Below are positions 45,175-55,917 of a DNA stretch of 64,000 nt, piece after piece. The DNA lies in NCBI RefSeq assembly GCF_016545825.1, contig NC_052618.1, forward strand, positions 50,111,127 to 50,175,126, in the 5' to 3' direction. The notes under the pieces were generated by a model. It did no database searches and was not told the DNA's origin. It saw only the letters and a list, made by a program, of their open reading frames with translations. Source of the DNA: Eucalyptus grandis. Taxonomy: Eukaryota > Streptophyta > Magnoliopsida > Myrtales > Myrtaceae. The translations under genes and the position numbers were made by a program. Within the stretch, counting starts at the first letter, position 1, and every line of letters starts with the position of its first letter.

Positions 45175-47256
45175 TGTCACACCCCCAAAAACTACAAAGA
45201 ATGGGGATGACACGGCCGTCCTTCTTTACAAAGGACGCAGCCTCAAACACAACCTACAAACTGATATTAACTTATATATATAAATATCAGATAAACCTTC
45301 AAATTGGTTGCAACATCAGAGTTTCTATAATCCACCAAAAAGAGAAAAGGATATACTTCAAAACTTAGACGATTCAACCACTAGTAAAGATCATTTGCAC
45401 CACTTCCTTAAACCATACCAAAAACAAAATAGAACTCCCCAAAAGTTTCCCACGACGGCGCACTCGCTCTATTCGCCACTAGCTGAGGAACCTGAAAAGA
45501 TCAAAGGAGGAATGGGATGAGCAACCACAGCTCAGTGAGTAGTACATATCTTCTAAGCAAATCGAACAACCACTATGCATGTATACAAAACAATACCAAA
45601 CTTCATAAGCCAACTCAATATATAAAATAAGTATTGAATCTTATAAGAGTTATTTCTTATCATCAAGATTTATAGTAATATGGAAAACTCATTTGAATCG
45701 CCATCAAAATTCAAGTATTAATGGTTGAATCCATTGAATAATCTCCATCAAAAACACATATCAATGGTCTATCCATTGATCAATCTTTTGCTCAATAACT
45801 AACTATGGTCACGACACAACGCCTTGTGACAAGGCGACCAAGATTCTCCCCTTGGCAAGGTCTCCACCTACAAAGCCGGTGGCTAGGCTCAGAAGGATAT
45901 CCTAAACCTGGTATGCATACCCCAAAAACCCCTCACTGGGTTCACAGTCATATTGAGCATAAATAACCATTCTCCAATACCAAAAATCCAATCCATAAAT
46001 CAATATCTTAAACCAAACAAATAACATTTTGCAACATAGCCCATCATCCATTTCATATCCGTTTTTCAAATCATCCTAAACCTTTCCATAAATCAGTCGC
46101 AAAGCAATTTCATATATGTTTCTCCACAAACCTTGTATAACATGTTTTTCAAACATTCACAATCAACCAAAGAGTAGCAATTGCTCGATCTGACTTTTAT
46201 GCAATAAAAATGCTCTTCTTGATTCAATATATATACATGCATACTTCAAGATATGATTTTATAAAACCAAAAAAGATATAGTACCACTCACCTTGTTGTC
46301 TATGATCAAACGACAAACGATACTTGTATCGTCGAACTCAAGGCCCTATCAAATAACCGAAGAATAATGTTAAAACCTAATTAAATTCTATCTCGACTAC
46401 AAAATGACTCAGTTACGCCTTAACCTTAACAAAAGGACTTCTGCGCGCTAACAAGTCGCATAACCAAAGCGATTGTTTAAGCCATTCGCAACATGAAGTT
46501 TAAGCGCAAAACTTGATCGAGCCTTAACTTTATCTTCTGAACCCCGATCCGAACGTACTTATAGTCAATAGAGAGCCCTTGACACATATTACAAGAATCC
46601 CAAATTGGCCATCCCAAAATCAAGCCGAAAAATGACAAAATACGGGCCCAAAGCTGCTGGACACGTATTGTTCACTGCGCGCGGGAAACTTTGGAATTTT
46701 GTTTCAGACAAACTATAAGCTCAAATCATGATCCATAAAATCTCACGGCTCCACAACACCCTAAATTACCATTCTTACAAAAATACGCAGCTCAACAACT
46801 CCAAAATTAGACTTCGCCGCACGATTTTCCAAAAATTCCGAATTTGAGTCCTAAATCCAAAAATTACTTCAATCGGACAAACGAGGGGCTTGATCTCTTA
46901 CCGGGTTATGGAGTCGAGTTGGCTTGGCAAGGCATCCGAGGCGTGCACGTGCCAAAACTTCTTTCCTTTCTTCCCTTTTCTCTTCTTCTTCTTCTTCTTC
47001 TTCTTCTTCTTTCTTTCTTTTCTTTTTGGTCGAGGAAACTCTCAGCTTCTATTTAGCCGAGCCCTCTCCCATCTCCTTTTTCTTTCTCTTGCGTTATTAA
47101 CTTTTCGACTTCTTTTTCCGTTTCTTCTTTTGGAGCCTTTAAAACTTCGTTTTCTGTTTCTTCTTTTGGGGCCCACTAGCCTAATGTTACATGAGGCATC
47201 CCCAAATCTTGAGATGACCTTCTAATTTCGTCATTGTCGACAAAGTAATTGTAAAT
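45175..47256 (-). mobile_element. Probable gypsy solo LTR, third family
   Basis: It begins TGTCACACCCCC, the same terminus style as the gypsy LTRs B and C, and contains blocks typical of Tekay-like LTRs (GGATGAGCAACCACAGCTCA, a GTGAGTAGTACAT block, CCTCACTGGGTTCACAG). Sequence outside is GATGAGG on the left (45168-45174) and GATGAGG on the right (47257-47263), a possible duplication. The right terminus does not end in CA, so the boundary may be off or mutated. No internal region or primer site. A (CTT)n microsatellite sits at about 46980-47021. Confidence 0.6.
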
Positions 47257-47263
47257 GATGAGG

Positions 47264-47884
47264 GGAGCTCAACGAGGGGTCTTGAGACCCACCAAAGGCA
47301 TAAACTTGACGTTCAGGTGAGCTCATCTATCCTTATCCAAGAGAGGGAGAGAGATAGCTACACGAAAGCAGGGATGACGACTGACATTGAAGTGATAGGG
47401 GAGAGAGAGTGAATGGAGCATGACATGACCCTTCATAGGCACCGGCATTGAATGGCGGAGCGAGGAAAGTCAAGATTGATGGTGGCACCAGAGGCATGTC
47501 AATGACACAAGCCACGTGTGGTTGTGGGGGCTCGATAAGGGGGGAGAAAGATGGGGAGAAGAAGAGAGATCGGTGTTGGGATCTTGAGGAGTGATTGGGT
47601 AAGCTGTAAAATCAAGAAGAGAGACTCGTGTTTTGATCTTGTGTTGGAGACAGCAAATAAGTAAATCAATGCGTACAATGAATCTGCATCCAAGAGACAT
47701 AAATAGGGATGGTGAAGGAAATAAAATACAATGCCCTGGATCTAGTATAAAATAGGTAACACGATAGCATAATTGGGAAAATGAAAATCAATCATAAACT
47801 GACTCATAGCATGGTCAATCTAGGCTATGTTCGAGCAAGTTACCAGAAAAGATATTCTACATTATTGACCAACTGTCAATGAAG
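47264..47884. other. Unassigned, no gene seen
   Basis: A purine-rich stretch, with overlapping minus-strand ORFs of 60-76 codons that are Ser/Pro/Leu-rich and unlike known proteins. No match to other repeats in the window was noticed. Confidence 0.55.
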
Positions 47885-48686
47885 TGTAACGTCTTACAAT
47901 AGCATGCCATCAACAAGCTCAAGTTTGGCATTAAGATCAACAATATCAGGGGCGCTGTAGGCTTCATGGATTGAGATCAAAATAGGAACAATCTAGCTAT
48001 AATACCAAGTCAGTATGTAAGGAAATATTGAATCGTGCGTTGCTTTATTGAATAATGTTTTACATTATACGGGCACTTATATCCAGAAAAATAAACACAA
48101 ATAGGGAAGCAATCTAATGAAGAAATTAACTAACATAGGAATTAACGATAAAACCAAAATCAATTGAAACCAATTACAATCCACATAACATCACATAATC
48201 TTGAACACTACCTAACGATTGAAATTCATCATAACAATCAACGTCCTTCCAGAATTTTTCTATGGAAGTTTGAGGTTGAAATTGCTCTCGCAAGTTTGTT
48301 TTATAGATTATAAACTTTTCTTTTCTTTACTTTTTTGGTCAATATAGTAGAGACAGTTGATATAAGTGGCCTTGGCTATATTTGTTAACAAAGCAATGGA
48401 AGATTGACCACATCCTGGTAAATCAAAAAAGAAAACAGTGCTCTCCTGCAATTAGCTTACAATTAGCCAACAACTAGCTAACAATCATCACATGTGCCCT
48501 TCCTCTACTGGCATAGAGCATAAAAGTCGAAAGAGCAAGCGTACTTGAAATCTGCCAAAGCCATTTCAAGCAGTTGCAGATTACTTCTAATTTGCTAGTA
48601 ATAATCTGCTTAAGTTGCTTTTATGCGCAACGTGTCATGCATCCATAATTTCCAAAACCAGCTAATTCTAATACTAAAATCTAACA
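47885..48686 (-). mobile_element. Copia-type LTR with decayed primer site
   Basis: At 47994-48005 the sequence GCTATAATACCA resembles the reverse of the tRNA-Met primer site with two changes. To its right an LTR-like unit runs from TGTAAGGAAATATTG (48016) to ...AAATCTAACA (48686), TG...CA on both strands, 671 bp. The left flank (47885-47993) would be the start of the internal region. A second, more decayed copy lies at 40124-40660. Confidence 0.65.
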
Positions 48687-50912
48687 ACCTAATAAATGCC
48701 TATTTTTCCAACCAAATTTCCATTTTTATTTTCCAGAATTTTTTCTTTTATTATTTTCGTTTTCTTATCTTATTCTCGGTCCCTCCTCTGAATCAAATTT
48801 TCACTGAGATACTCCGTGAATTTCAGTATTACCTCAGACAAAGCAATTGGTAATAAACATGCTCAATGATGAAGAAATCATCAACATACGAACAGCAACA
48901 TCACGGGTAATTAGAACAACACTTGGATGGGCTTCAGATCAATTCAATTTACAGCCAAAAGAGGTGACCAGCAAAGGAATGGTGATGACAGCCAGTTCAA
49001 GGCACAGCAATATGGTTATCCGTTGAAAAATCATCACCAATTCACCATAACAATCTCCTAAATCATCATGCTGAGGTAAGAGATCGTACTGATGTAGCTT
49101 CATCACATGCCAGAGGGGTTTTGGTAGGACTGAAGAAAAGCAAATGTTAAGCAAACCCTACTAAAAACTTAGTTTCACAAATCGCAAGACATTGATTCCC
49201 CTAAAGCAATCAATAATTCCCCAAAGAACTGCGGCTACTTCCTTTTTTTGGGGAATTAGAAAGATACAACACGTCAAGCTTTCTATATACGATCACATCG
49301 TAATACCTAATCAGGATAGCAACGGAAGAGAGAGAGAGAGAGAGAATAGGCAAAAGAAGGTTCACCTGTACTGAATTGATCTTTCCTCACCAAATTTACA
49401 TGGATATACCCGTACTCGAACCTTTCAAGTTGAAAGCAATGCAGATACGGAAAGAGCAGGAGTTTCACCCAGTGATGGATAACTTTGATTTCGTCCTTGC
49501 AGGGCCTTGAAACATAGCAACAACAAAGATGTGAACAGCGGACAGAAAAGAAGAAACGCATGTGATGAAGGCAGCTAAATGCAGAGAGAAGGATAGAGAG
49601 TCCATAATTATGATTGCGACCTTGTCAAGTGCAGTCAGTGACCTTCCTGAGCTTCCATTTTGAGAGACAAGCTCTCGGCAGAATATTCAGCGGATTTCAG
49701 TAGACTCCACTGCTCATTCACAAGGGAGACATGTCCAGTAAACATAACATTGTAAGCACTAGCAGAAAGGATGACAAGTCTAATCCAACAAGAAGAGAAT
49801 AACAAGTTTGATCCAACAATAAGCATATGAACAGCAGAATCAACACGGTTGCACTCAAATTTGGCAAACACACTTCAATATTTAATTAGTTTCATATAGG
49901 ACTCATGTCAAGGATGGACAACGATCAATTTACTTCGGATTAAATGAGGACCGAAATTCTTTACAATCTCAAAGAATGAATAGCAAACAGAGAAGATGTT
50001 GGCATGGCACTGTGAAGATTTAGCTACAACATACTCACTTCTTTACTCTTCACTCATTTACACATATACATGCACAAGCACTCCCCAAGCACCTCACTGC
50101 TCTCTTTTTTTCGTCTTTCCTCATAATTTTTATGGTAGTTCACAGCAAATAACTAATCCATCCAAGGTAAGACCTTCCAGGCTCTAAAATAGATTCGAGA
50201 GTAAGATATCTCTCCTATTTAACTCATTCAGAATTCACCAGTCCATGTATTTTGCACGACAAACGGTTCTATCTTCTGGAAAAAATCGCATTATGATGCA
50301 AGCCAATATGCACGTCTGCCTCTTGAGAAATTTTCTATCCTATCATATCAATATGAAATCTTCCCTGGCCACTATGACGAATAGCAATCAGCGCAATTGA
50401 GAAATCCTCAATTAGCCCACGCAACAGCTCAAAGGAAATTCACGAGTGTAATCAAATTCGCAAGTGCATAATTATTAAGCATCGTTAAAGCACATACCAA
50501 ATTAAGACCACAACACCAATCAGCCAAGCAAGAGAATACTCAACCAGCGACAACATATATGGATGGATTTGAACAACAATTTAAGTAGTCATGGCATATG
50601 GAGATCTCGGCCATAGTCTATAATCACTTGGAAACAGAGGAGCTGTAAGTGAGTCGAACATGTACATCACACAACGATCATTCCTGATACTAAAGCATAA
50701 GAACGCTTCTCAAAATTGCATTCCGAATTCGTTCAGGCATTTTAACGAATATTTGGTGGATAGTTCAAAAATTAGAACACAGAGTCATAATCGCAGAGTC
50801 AATTCCGATATAGACAACTTCAATGACATCAGAACGTATTTAAACTACTAACGGATCCAAAATCATCATTCTAGTTTCACTCAAAACCGTGATCACAAAT
50901 CTCGGATTCAAC
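48687..50912. other. Non-repetitive stretch with splice-like signals, no gene resolved
   Basis: I see no transposon signature here, unlike most of the window. On the minus strand there are plausible splice signals, such as CAGTACAG|GTGAACC near 49364 and TTTGCTTTTCTTCAG near 49137-49151, and a short frame ending VNEQWSLLKSAEYSAESLSL (near 49670-49730). A (GA)n run lies at 49325-49346. Together with the frame at 50913-51131 this could be a decayed or multi-exon gene, but I could not assemble or name one. Confidence 0.3.
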
Positions 50913-51131
50913 TCAATAAAACAGAGCAATGATGTACATCCCACGGAGTCTGTCTTTGGCCACGAACAGCGATGGAATAGCGGACTGAGGTCTTGGAGGC
51001 GTCGTCACAGGTGATCTACGTCTGAGAAGAAGCTCCAATGAATCTCTCAGCTCGTCGTACTTCACGGCCTGAAGATTTGAAGAGGTCGGGGCCATCACGA
51101 GACATGAAACTGCACATTGGTTGCGTAGCAT
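50913..51131 (-). CDS. Short unidentified ORF, possible first exon
   Basis: 72 codons on the minus strand. The ATG at 51131, or an in-frame ATG 12 codons in with a better context (GTGATGGCC), opens a frame with SNLQAVKYDELRDSLELLLR, predicted helical and charged, then a Pro/Ser segment. A TATA-like box (TATAAAA, 51171-51177) lies 40 bp upstream. I do not recognise the family. A second frame through the same DNA (from an ATG at 51159, 47 codons) also looks gene-like, with FKSSGREVRRAERFIGASSQ, so the true frame is uncertain. It may be an exon of a gene running to the left, a small protein, or chance. Confidence 0.25.
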   Translation of the reverse strand: MLRNQCAVSCLVMAPTSSNLQAVKYDELRDSLELLLRRRSPVTTPPRPQSAIPSLFVAKDRLRGMYIIALFY

Positions 51132-51177
51132 CGCGCGCTGGTGAAAATTGAGAAGTCATCCTTGGTTATCTTTTATA

Positions 51178-52179
51178 TGCCTACCATGGTCGTCCGCTAG
51201 ACGAGACATTAGACAAAACTCAAGTGATTTGAGCATTACTCATATGATGATCTTACTTGTAAATGCAAAACCTTTTATATCAACGGAAAAGAAAAAAAAA
51301 ATGCAAGACATTTGAATGTTTCACATTTACACATTTATCTATCTCACGTGTTATTCAATGAACTATTTCATCATCACCATGATTGATGTACATAATTAAG
51401 CCCCAATCTCTTAGCATGGTTGCACTTCGTATTCTCTAAGCCTCACCCACCGCTCTAGCGTGAAAATCTAGAGTTTCGGACACACGGTCACCAAATCTAT
51501 AGATAGCCACACCCAAAAAAAAAAGGTCCCTCCTCACCGTTATAGTGCGTTGTAAAATTATAATTATTGGGAGATAAAAGAATCCCTCCTCACCTTTGTA
51601 TTCTCTTAGGATGGTTTGCACCTTGCATCATCTGTCGTTACAGTTTCTAAAATTTCAGTTGTAAAGTAACTAGGTTTTGAAGGCTCACGAGTCATGACAA
51701 AACGTATATAGTTTAAAGCTGAATTTATGCAATGATTTCGAATTTAGAGGATAGAGAGCGTGTATTTGTCTCCAAATTATCTAATCTTTTGAGCTCTCAT
51801 TTCGGTTAATGTAAAAGCAGACAGAGCTCTGAGGACATAAAAAGTGAATGCTTAGGAGTGAGATTGAAACTTCAGAGTAAAATGCTTATCTCTTAGAGGA
51901 ATAATATAATTTTCCCTAAATTTAAAACAAAAATAACGGATTTAAAGTGCAGAAAAGGATAAAATTGTTGGGAGAGATACCATTAAATAAACGTAAACTT
52001 AGAGGTGTTTGACTCATATATCTGGGGATGGGTTGTTAGAAATTTGACTGGGTGAAAATGAATTTAAAATTTTGAAGTCCAACCAGAGTAGATCATAAGT
52101 GGGTTATTTAGAAACCCATTAACTGTGTAACCGTTAGGTAAGGAAAATTTGGACCATATGTTTATTTTGTTCCAAAGGT
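51178..52179. other. Unassigned, AT-rich, no gene seen
   Basis: No frame above 61 codons and no similarity noticed to other parts of the window. Confidence 0.55.
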
Positions 52180-52440
52180 GATTTTCAAAATGCAACGCTA
52201 TGCCCTTACAAGGTTCAAGAAACGCTCTCATGATGTGGAACTTTGTCCCACATGGCACTTAGTTCTAAGGGAGAGCACTTTGTCTTCCGTGGCCCTGATT
52301 GGACAGGCCTGAATTTTTTAAGTATAAATAGGCTCAAGCCAAGATTTCGGGCTCTCCTTTTTTTTTTTTCTAGGGTAATTTGCGCCATCGGGCTTGAGAG
52401 AGGCCCCAGATGGCCTATAAACCATAAATAATAGATAAAA
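52180..52440. repeat. Dispersed repeat R1, copy 1
   Basis: It contains GAACTTTGTCCCACATGGCA, CTTAGTTCTAAGGG, AGTATAAATAGGCTCAAGCC and AAGATTTCGGGCTC. The same ordered blocks recur at 53280-53560, 54120-54480 and 63750-64000. The TATAAATA motif suggests a promoter-bearing unit such as a small LTR, but no termini could be defined. Confidence 0.65.
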
Positions 52441-53279
52441 CATTAATAATACTAGAAACACTCCAATAAATTCATAAATAAGTTAAAGTAAACATGTAAA
52501 AAAAAAATGCCTTTTGAGGCCCAAAATAGAATAACTGACCTAATTTTACTTTTAAAAAGAATAAAAAATATATGGGCTAAATCTAAACAAGTCCGAAATG
52601 GTCTGGTCTCGTTCGGTTTAGGAGCAAGAGTACTATCCATGGAATGACTTGTTCGAATTACTAGATTGAAGCAATATATCTCACTAAGTTGAAATTGTTC
52701 AAACACATTTGAGTGCATGCACTCGGTATACCTAATGTTAATTCTAGCACTAAAACTAAAACAACTCGGTCAGCAAGTATAATCTTTGCCATATACCTCC
52801 AAAGAAGCTAATCCCTCTCCGAGGCTTTCTCGTAACTTAGCCCAAAAGATCATGACATAAAAAAAAATTATTAAACACAATACCTTATGTTTTCTATTGT
52901 GTCTTACTTATTCTAGTCACTATTCAACACATCTCTCATGGTCACTAATGTCCAAGTCTCCATGTCCTTTCTGCCACTGCTAATGGCCAGCCATCTAATT
53001 AGGGTAGTTGTAAGAGCTGAGATGGTATTTAATGCGATAAGTCCTTCTTGAAATGGAATGCATCTAAGTCATCAAATAAGTGTGGAATCAACATTAGAAT
53101 GAAAGTTTGTCGAAAGATGGAAAGAGATAAATTAAGTGAGATCAATTAAATCAATTAAAAGAAATTTAGTTTTCTATTACACCATCATTTCTTCTCAAAA
53201 TTACACAAAGTGCTCTTGAGCATCATCAGGAGTTGCCATTCTAGTTCGTCTGTCAATCATTGAAGCAATTCGATGATTC
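52441..53279. other. Unassigned region; right part recurs near 62.55-62.71 kb
   Basis: No gene seen. 53100-53215 (AAAGAGATAAATTAAGTGAG, TTTAGTTTTCTATTACACCA, TCATTTCTTCTCAAA) matches 62615-62700 with moderate divergence. Confidence 0.55.
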
Positions 53280-53560
53280 ATGAGGTGGTTTTCACTATAT
53301 AGCACTTTGCCTTTACAAGATTCAAGAAATAGCTCTTAAGGTGTAGGACTTTGTCCCGTGTGACAATTAACTCTAGAGGTGAAAAAAAAAAAAGATCGAA
53401 AAAAATAGGTTGGCCCGGATCAAACGGCTAGCTATTTCATGTTTGAAGAAGCCTAGGGTGAGATTTAGGGCTCCCCGTTATTCTTTTTCAGACAAGTCCA
53501 CACCTTCAAAGAGCATCTTTGGGATCTCCGGCTTCAAATGACTCGAACTAGTCAAACTAT
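53280..53560. repeat. Dispersed repeat R1, copy 2
   Basis: TATAGCACTTTGCC, TACAAGATTCAAGAAA, GACTTTGTCCCGTGTGACAA, TTAACTCTAGAG and GATTTAGGGCTCCCC appear in the same order as in copy 1. Confidence 0.65.
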
Positions 53561-53719
53561 ATTAAAACTAAAAAAAGTTATAATATACGAATTAAGAATT
53601 AATAATAGAAAATCTGTTATCTATATACAGAATATTTTAATAAAGTCATAAGTAAGTTAATATATAAACATATAAAAATTATATACAGATTAATAATTAA
53701 AAATATAAAATTGTTATTT

Positions 53720-54372
53720 CGTTATTAAGTTAATAGATGCACTTTTATTTCTAGGGCATTATGTAATTAATGTAAAATTGAGGTACATTCCAAATATCCA
53801 ATAAACTTTATATCTACATGGTGCAACTACAAAATCAATCCATATTATCCCACATCGCGTATCACAACCTTGTATTGTCTCTTTGGACGGCGATATGTTA
53901 CCAGGTGTCAATGTCCAAAATATTATAATTTTAGCCTACAAACTCTATTAGTGAGTTAGCCTTGATGTCAAGGAAGCAAATTATCGACTGAACAAGTGAT
54001 TGATCACCTCTTTTAGGGATAATAAATACTAATGATATTAAATCACACATCTGATATTCGATGATGCATCATCATATAACAAATCCCACTAATATACTCA
54101 GATGGCCAAACTTGTAAGGTTCTAGGGGTGGCCCCTATGGGAAAAGGAAGTGGTTCCCACTTTGTATTATTTTGCTTTTGGTCTTATAAAGTTCGACAGT
54201 GGCTCCCATAATATAGCACTTCATTCCGCTTGGCACTTAGTCTAAGGGGTGAACAAAAAAGCCCGAAAGGATGGATTGGCTCAAATCAACCATAACTAAA
54301 TAGTCAGGATTTCCGACTCCCCTTTTTTCTCTTAGGCCCAATATGGCTTGGACTGGCTCGAACTATGTTTTT

Positions 54373-54413
<41 letters not shown>

Positions 54414-54480
54414 ACATATACAAAAATGATTATTGAGGCCAACAATATAATAACTAATCTGTCTTAGCCATTAGAAAAAA
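53720..54480. repeat. Diverged repeat R2 with R1 copy 3
   Basis: It corresponds to 63400-64000: GTACATTCCAAATATCCA / GTACTTTCCAAATGTTCA, CTACATGGTGCAAC / CTATGTGGTGCAAC, CAAATTATCGACTGAA, TCCCACTAATATAC / TCCCACCAATATAC, then the R1 blocks. Homology over more than 600 bp with clear divergence points to an old element or segmental repeat. Confidence 0.7.
54376..54410. repeat. (TA)n microsatellite
   Basis: A continuous TA run of about 35 bases. The right-hand R2 copy region has its own (TA)n at 63241-63272, outside the R2 alignment. Confidence 0.9.
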
Positions 54481-55022
54481 AAAATGCAGGCAACATCTGG
54501 ACCGGCCCAGTTTAGTTCGGTCCTAGCCTTTTTATTTAACTTCGGACTGAGCCAGCCCGGGGATCGGGACTGGAAATTCCACGGACTAGTCAATCCTTAC
54601 GTAATTGATGGGTTATTACTTGACTTCTCTTTCTTTCGTTTTATTGGGGAATCGTCGTCGGCTTACATGACAGATTTGATGGAATGTTTAGCATTCGTCT
54701 CCAATCTGCTCGGTCTTCAGTCTTCAAGAGAGAGAAAGCAACATTTAAAGTAATAAGCAATATTCTTATTTCGATATTTATTCGGTATCCTCCTCCCTTT
54801 CTTCTTTGTTATTACCTTCTATATTGCTTTCTCTCTCCTCAACTTTTTAAGGTGTTTCTTGTTGGACAATGCCATATTGCATGATAATATTAATGTTCTA
54901 AACCACATGATGACTAATAACAATATGTAAAATCATCTACAAAACAGTTTTGTTACGTTTGAAATATGAATAACACTACCTACGCACATAGAAATTTTAG
55001 TAGAATTTCGGGAAAAGGACAC
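54481..55022. other. Unassigned, no gene supported
   Basis: An 89-codon plus-strand frame at 54484-54753 has no recognised motif and starts within a poly-A run. Nothing else seen. Confidence 0.5.
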
Positions 55023-55520
55023 TAGGGGCATGTTTGGTAACCGGCCAAATAGTATTTATTTTTATTCTTTTGTTCCTGAGAGTAATTTTGAAACAGAATC
55101 GAGTTTGGTAAAAATTTTGTTCCGGGGAACAGATTTGTTCCTGGGAACAAATTTGGAGTAGAATTAAGAATAAATAAAAAATGTTGATTCTTTCTTCCTG
55201 GAAACAATTTTAAAATCAAATCTACCTTTTTTTTTTCTTTTTCTTTTTCTTTTTATCTTTCCTCCTCTTTCTTCTTGTTCTTCAAGTGCTACCACCGCTG
55301 CTATTGCTGTCTGCCGATGCCCCTTAGCGAACGTCACCATCCATCGCCCGCCACCGCCGGTCGCCAGTGAGCTCACCAGAGGCTCGCCCAACCACCAACG
55401 AGCTTGCTGGAGGCTCACTGGTGGCTAAGCAGGCCTCCCCTGGCCACCGGCAAGCCTCGCCTAGTTGCCGGCTGTCGCAACTCGATCTTGCCGCTCTCGA
55501 ATTCTTCATCATAACGAGGA
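55023..55520. mobile_element. Possible hAT-like MITE, left end only
   Basis: CTAGGGGCATGTTTGGTAAC at 55023 is a common terminal motif of plant hAT-type MITEs. The following TTGTTCC(G/T)GGGAAC repeats are also typical. The inverted right end (GTTACCAAACATGCCCC) was not found before 56 kb, so the element is truncated or diverged. The GC-rich stretch at 55300-55500 yields only low-complexity ORFs. Confidence 0.4.
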
Positions 55521-55917
55521 GAGAAAATGGGGAAAGATCGGGTTTAAAAGTATTTGATCATGAGAGTTCTCTCATGGCTTACACTCCAAAAGACGTCATC
55601 ACCTCGTCTTTTGGATCAAGCTTCTCGTGAGTTCCCTCCACAAGATCGCGAGCTCTCCCAAGCTTATACCCCGTGTGACAGCGGAGTGTCACGGTCCATA
55701 CCCACACGAGCGACACACCTTAAAAGAAGGGGTCGAGTGTTGATATCGGATTTAAGGATACCTTTACCATGGTAGCCCTCTCGACAGTACACCTCGCCTA
55801 TAAGGATGGCATCACTTCATCATTTGGGGTACTCCCATATCGAGTATGTTAAACCATAATGAGTTTCATTGAAACTCATACCCCGCGCGACGGGTTTATT
55901 TATATAGTCTAGTTATT
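55521..55917. other. Unassigned, no gene seen
   Basis: It contains TGTGACAGCGGAGTGTCACG (inverted GTGACA/TGTCAC) and CTCATACCCCGCGCGACGGG, possibly the flank or edge of the adjoining LTR-like unit. Confidence 0.4.
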
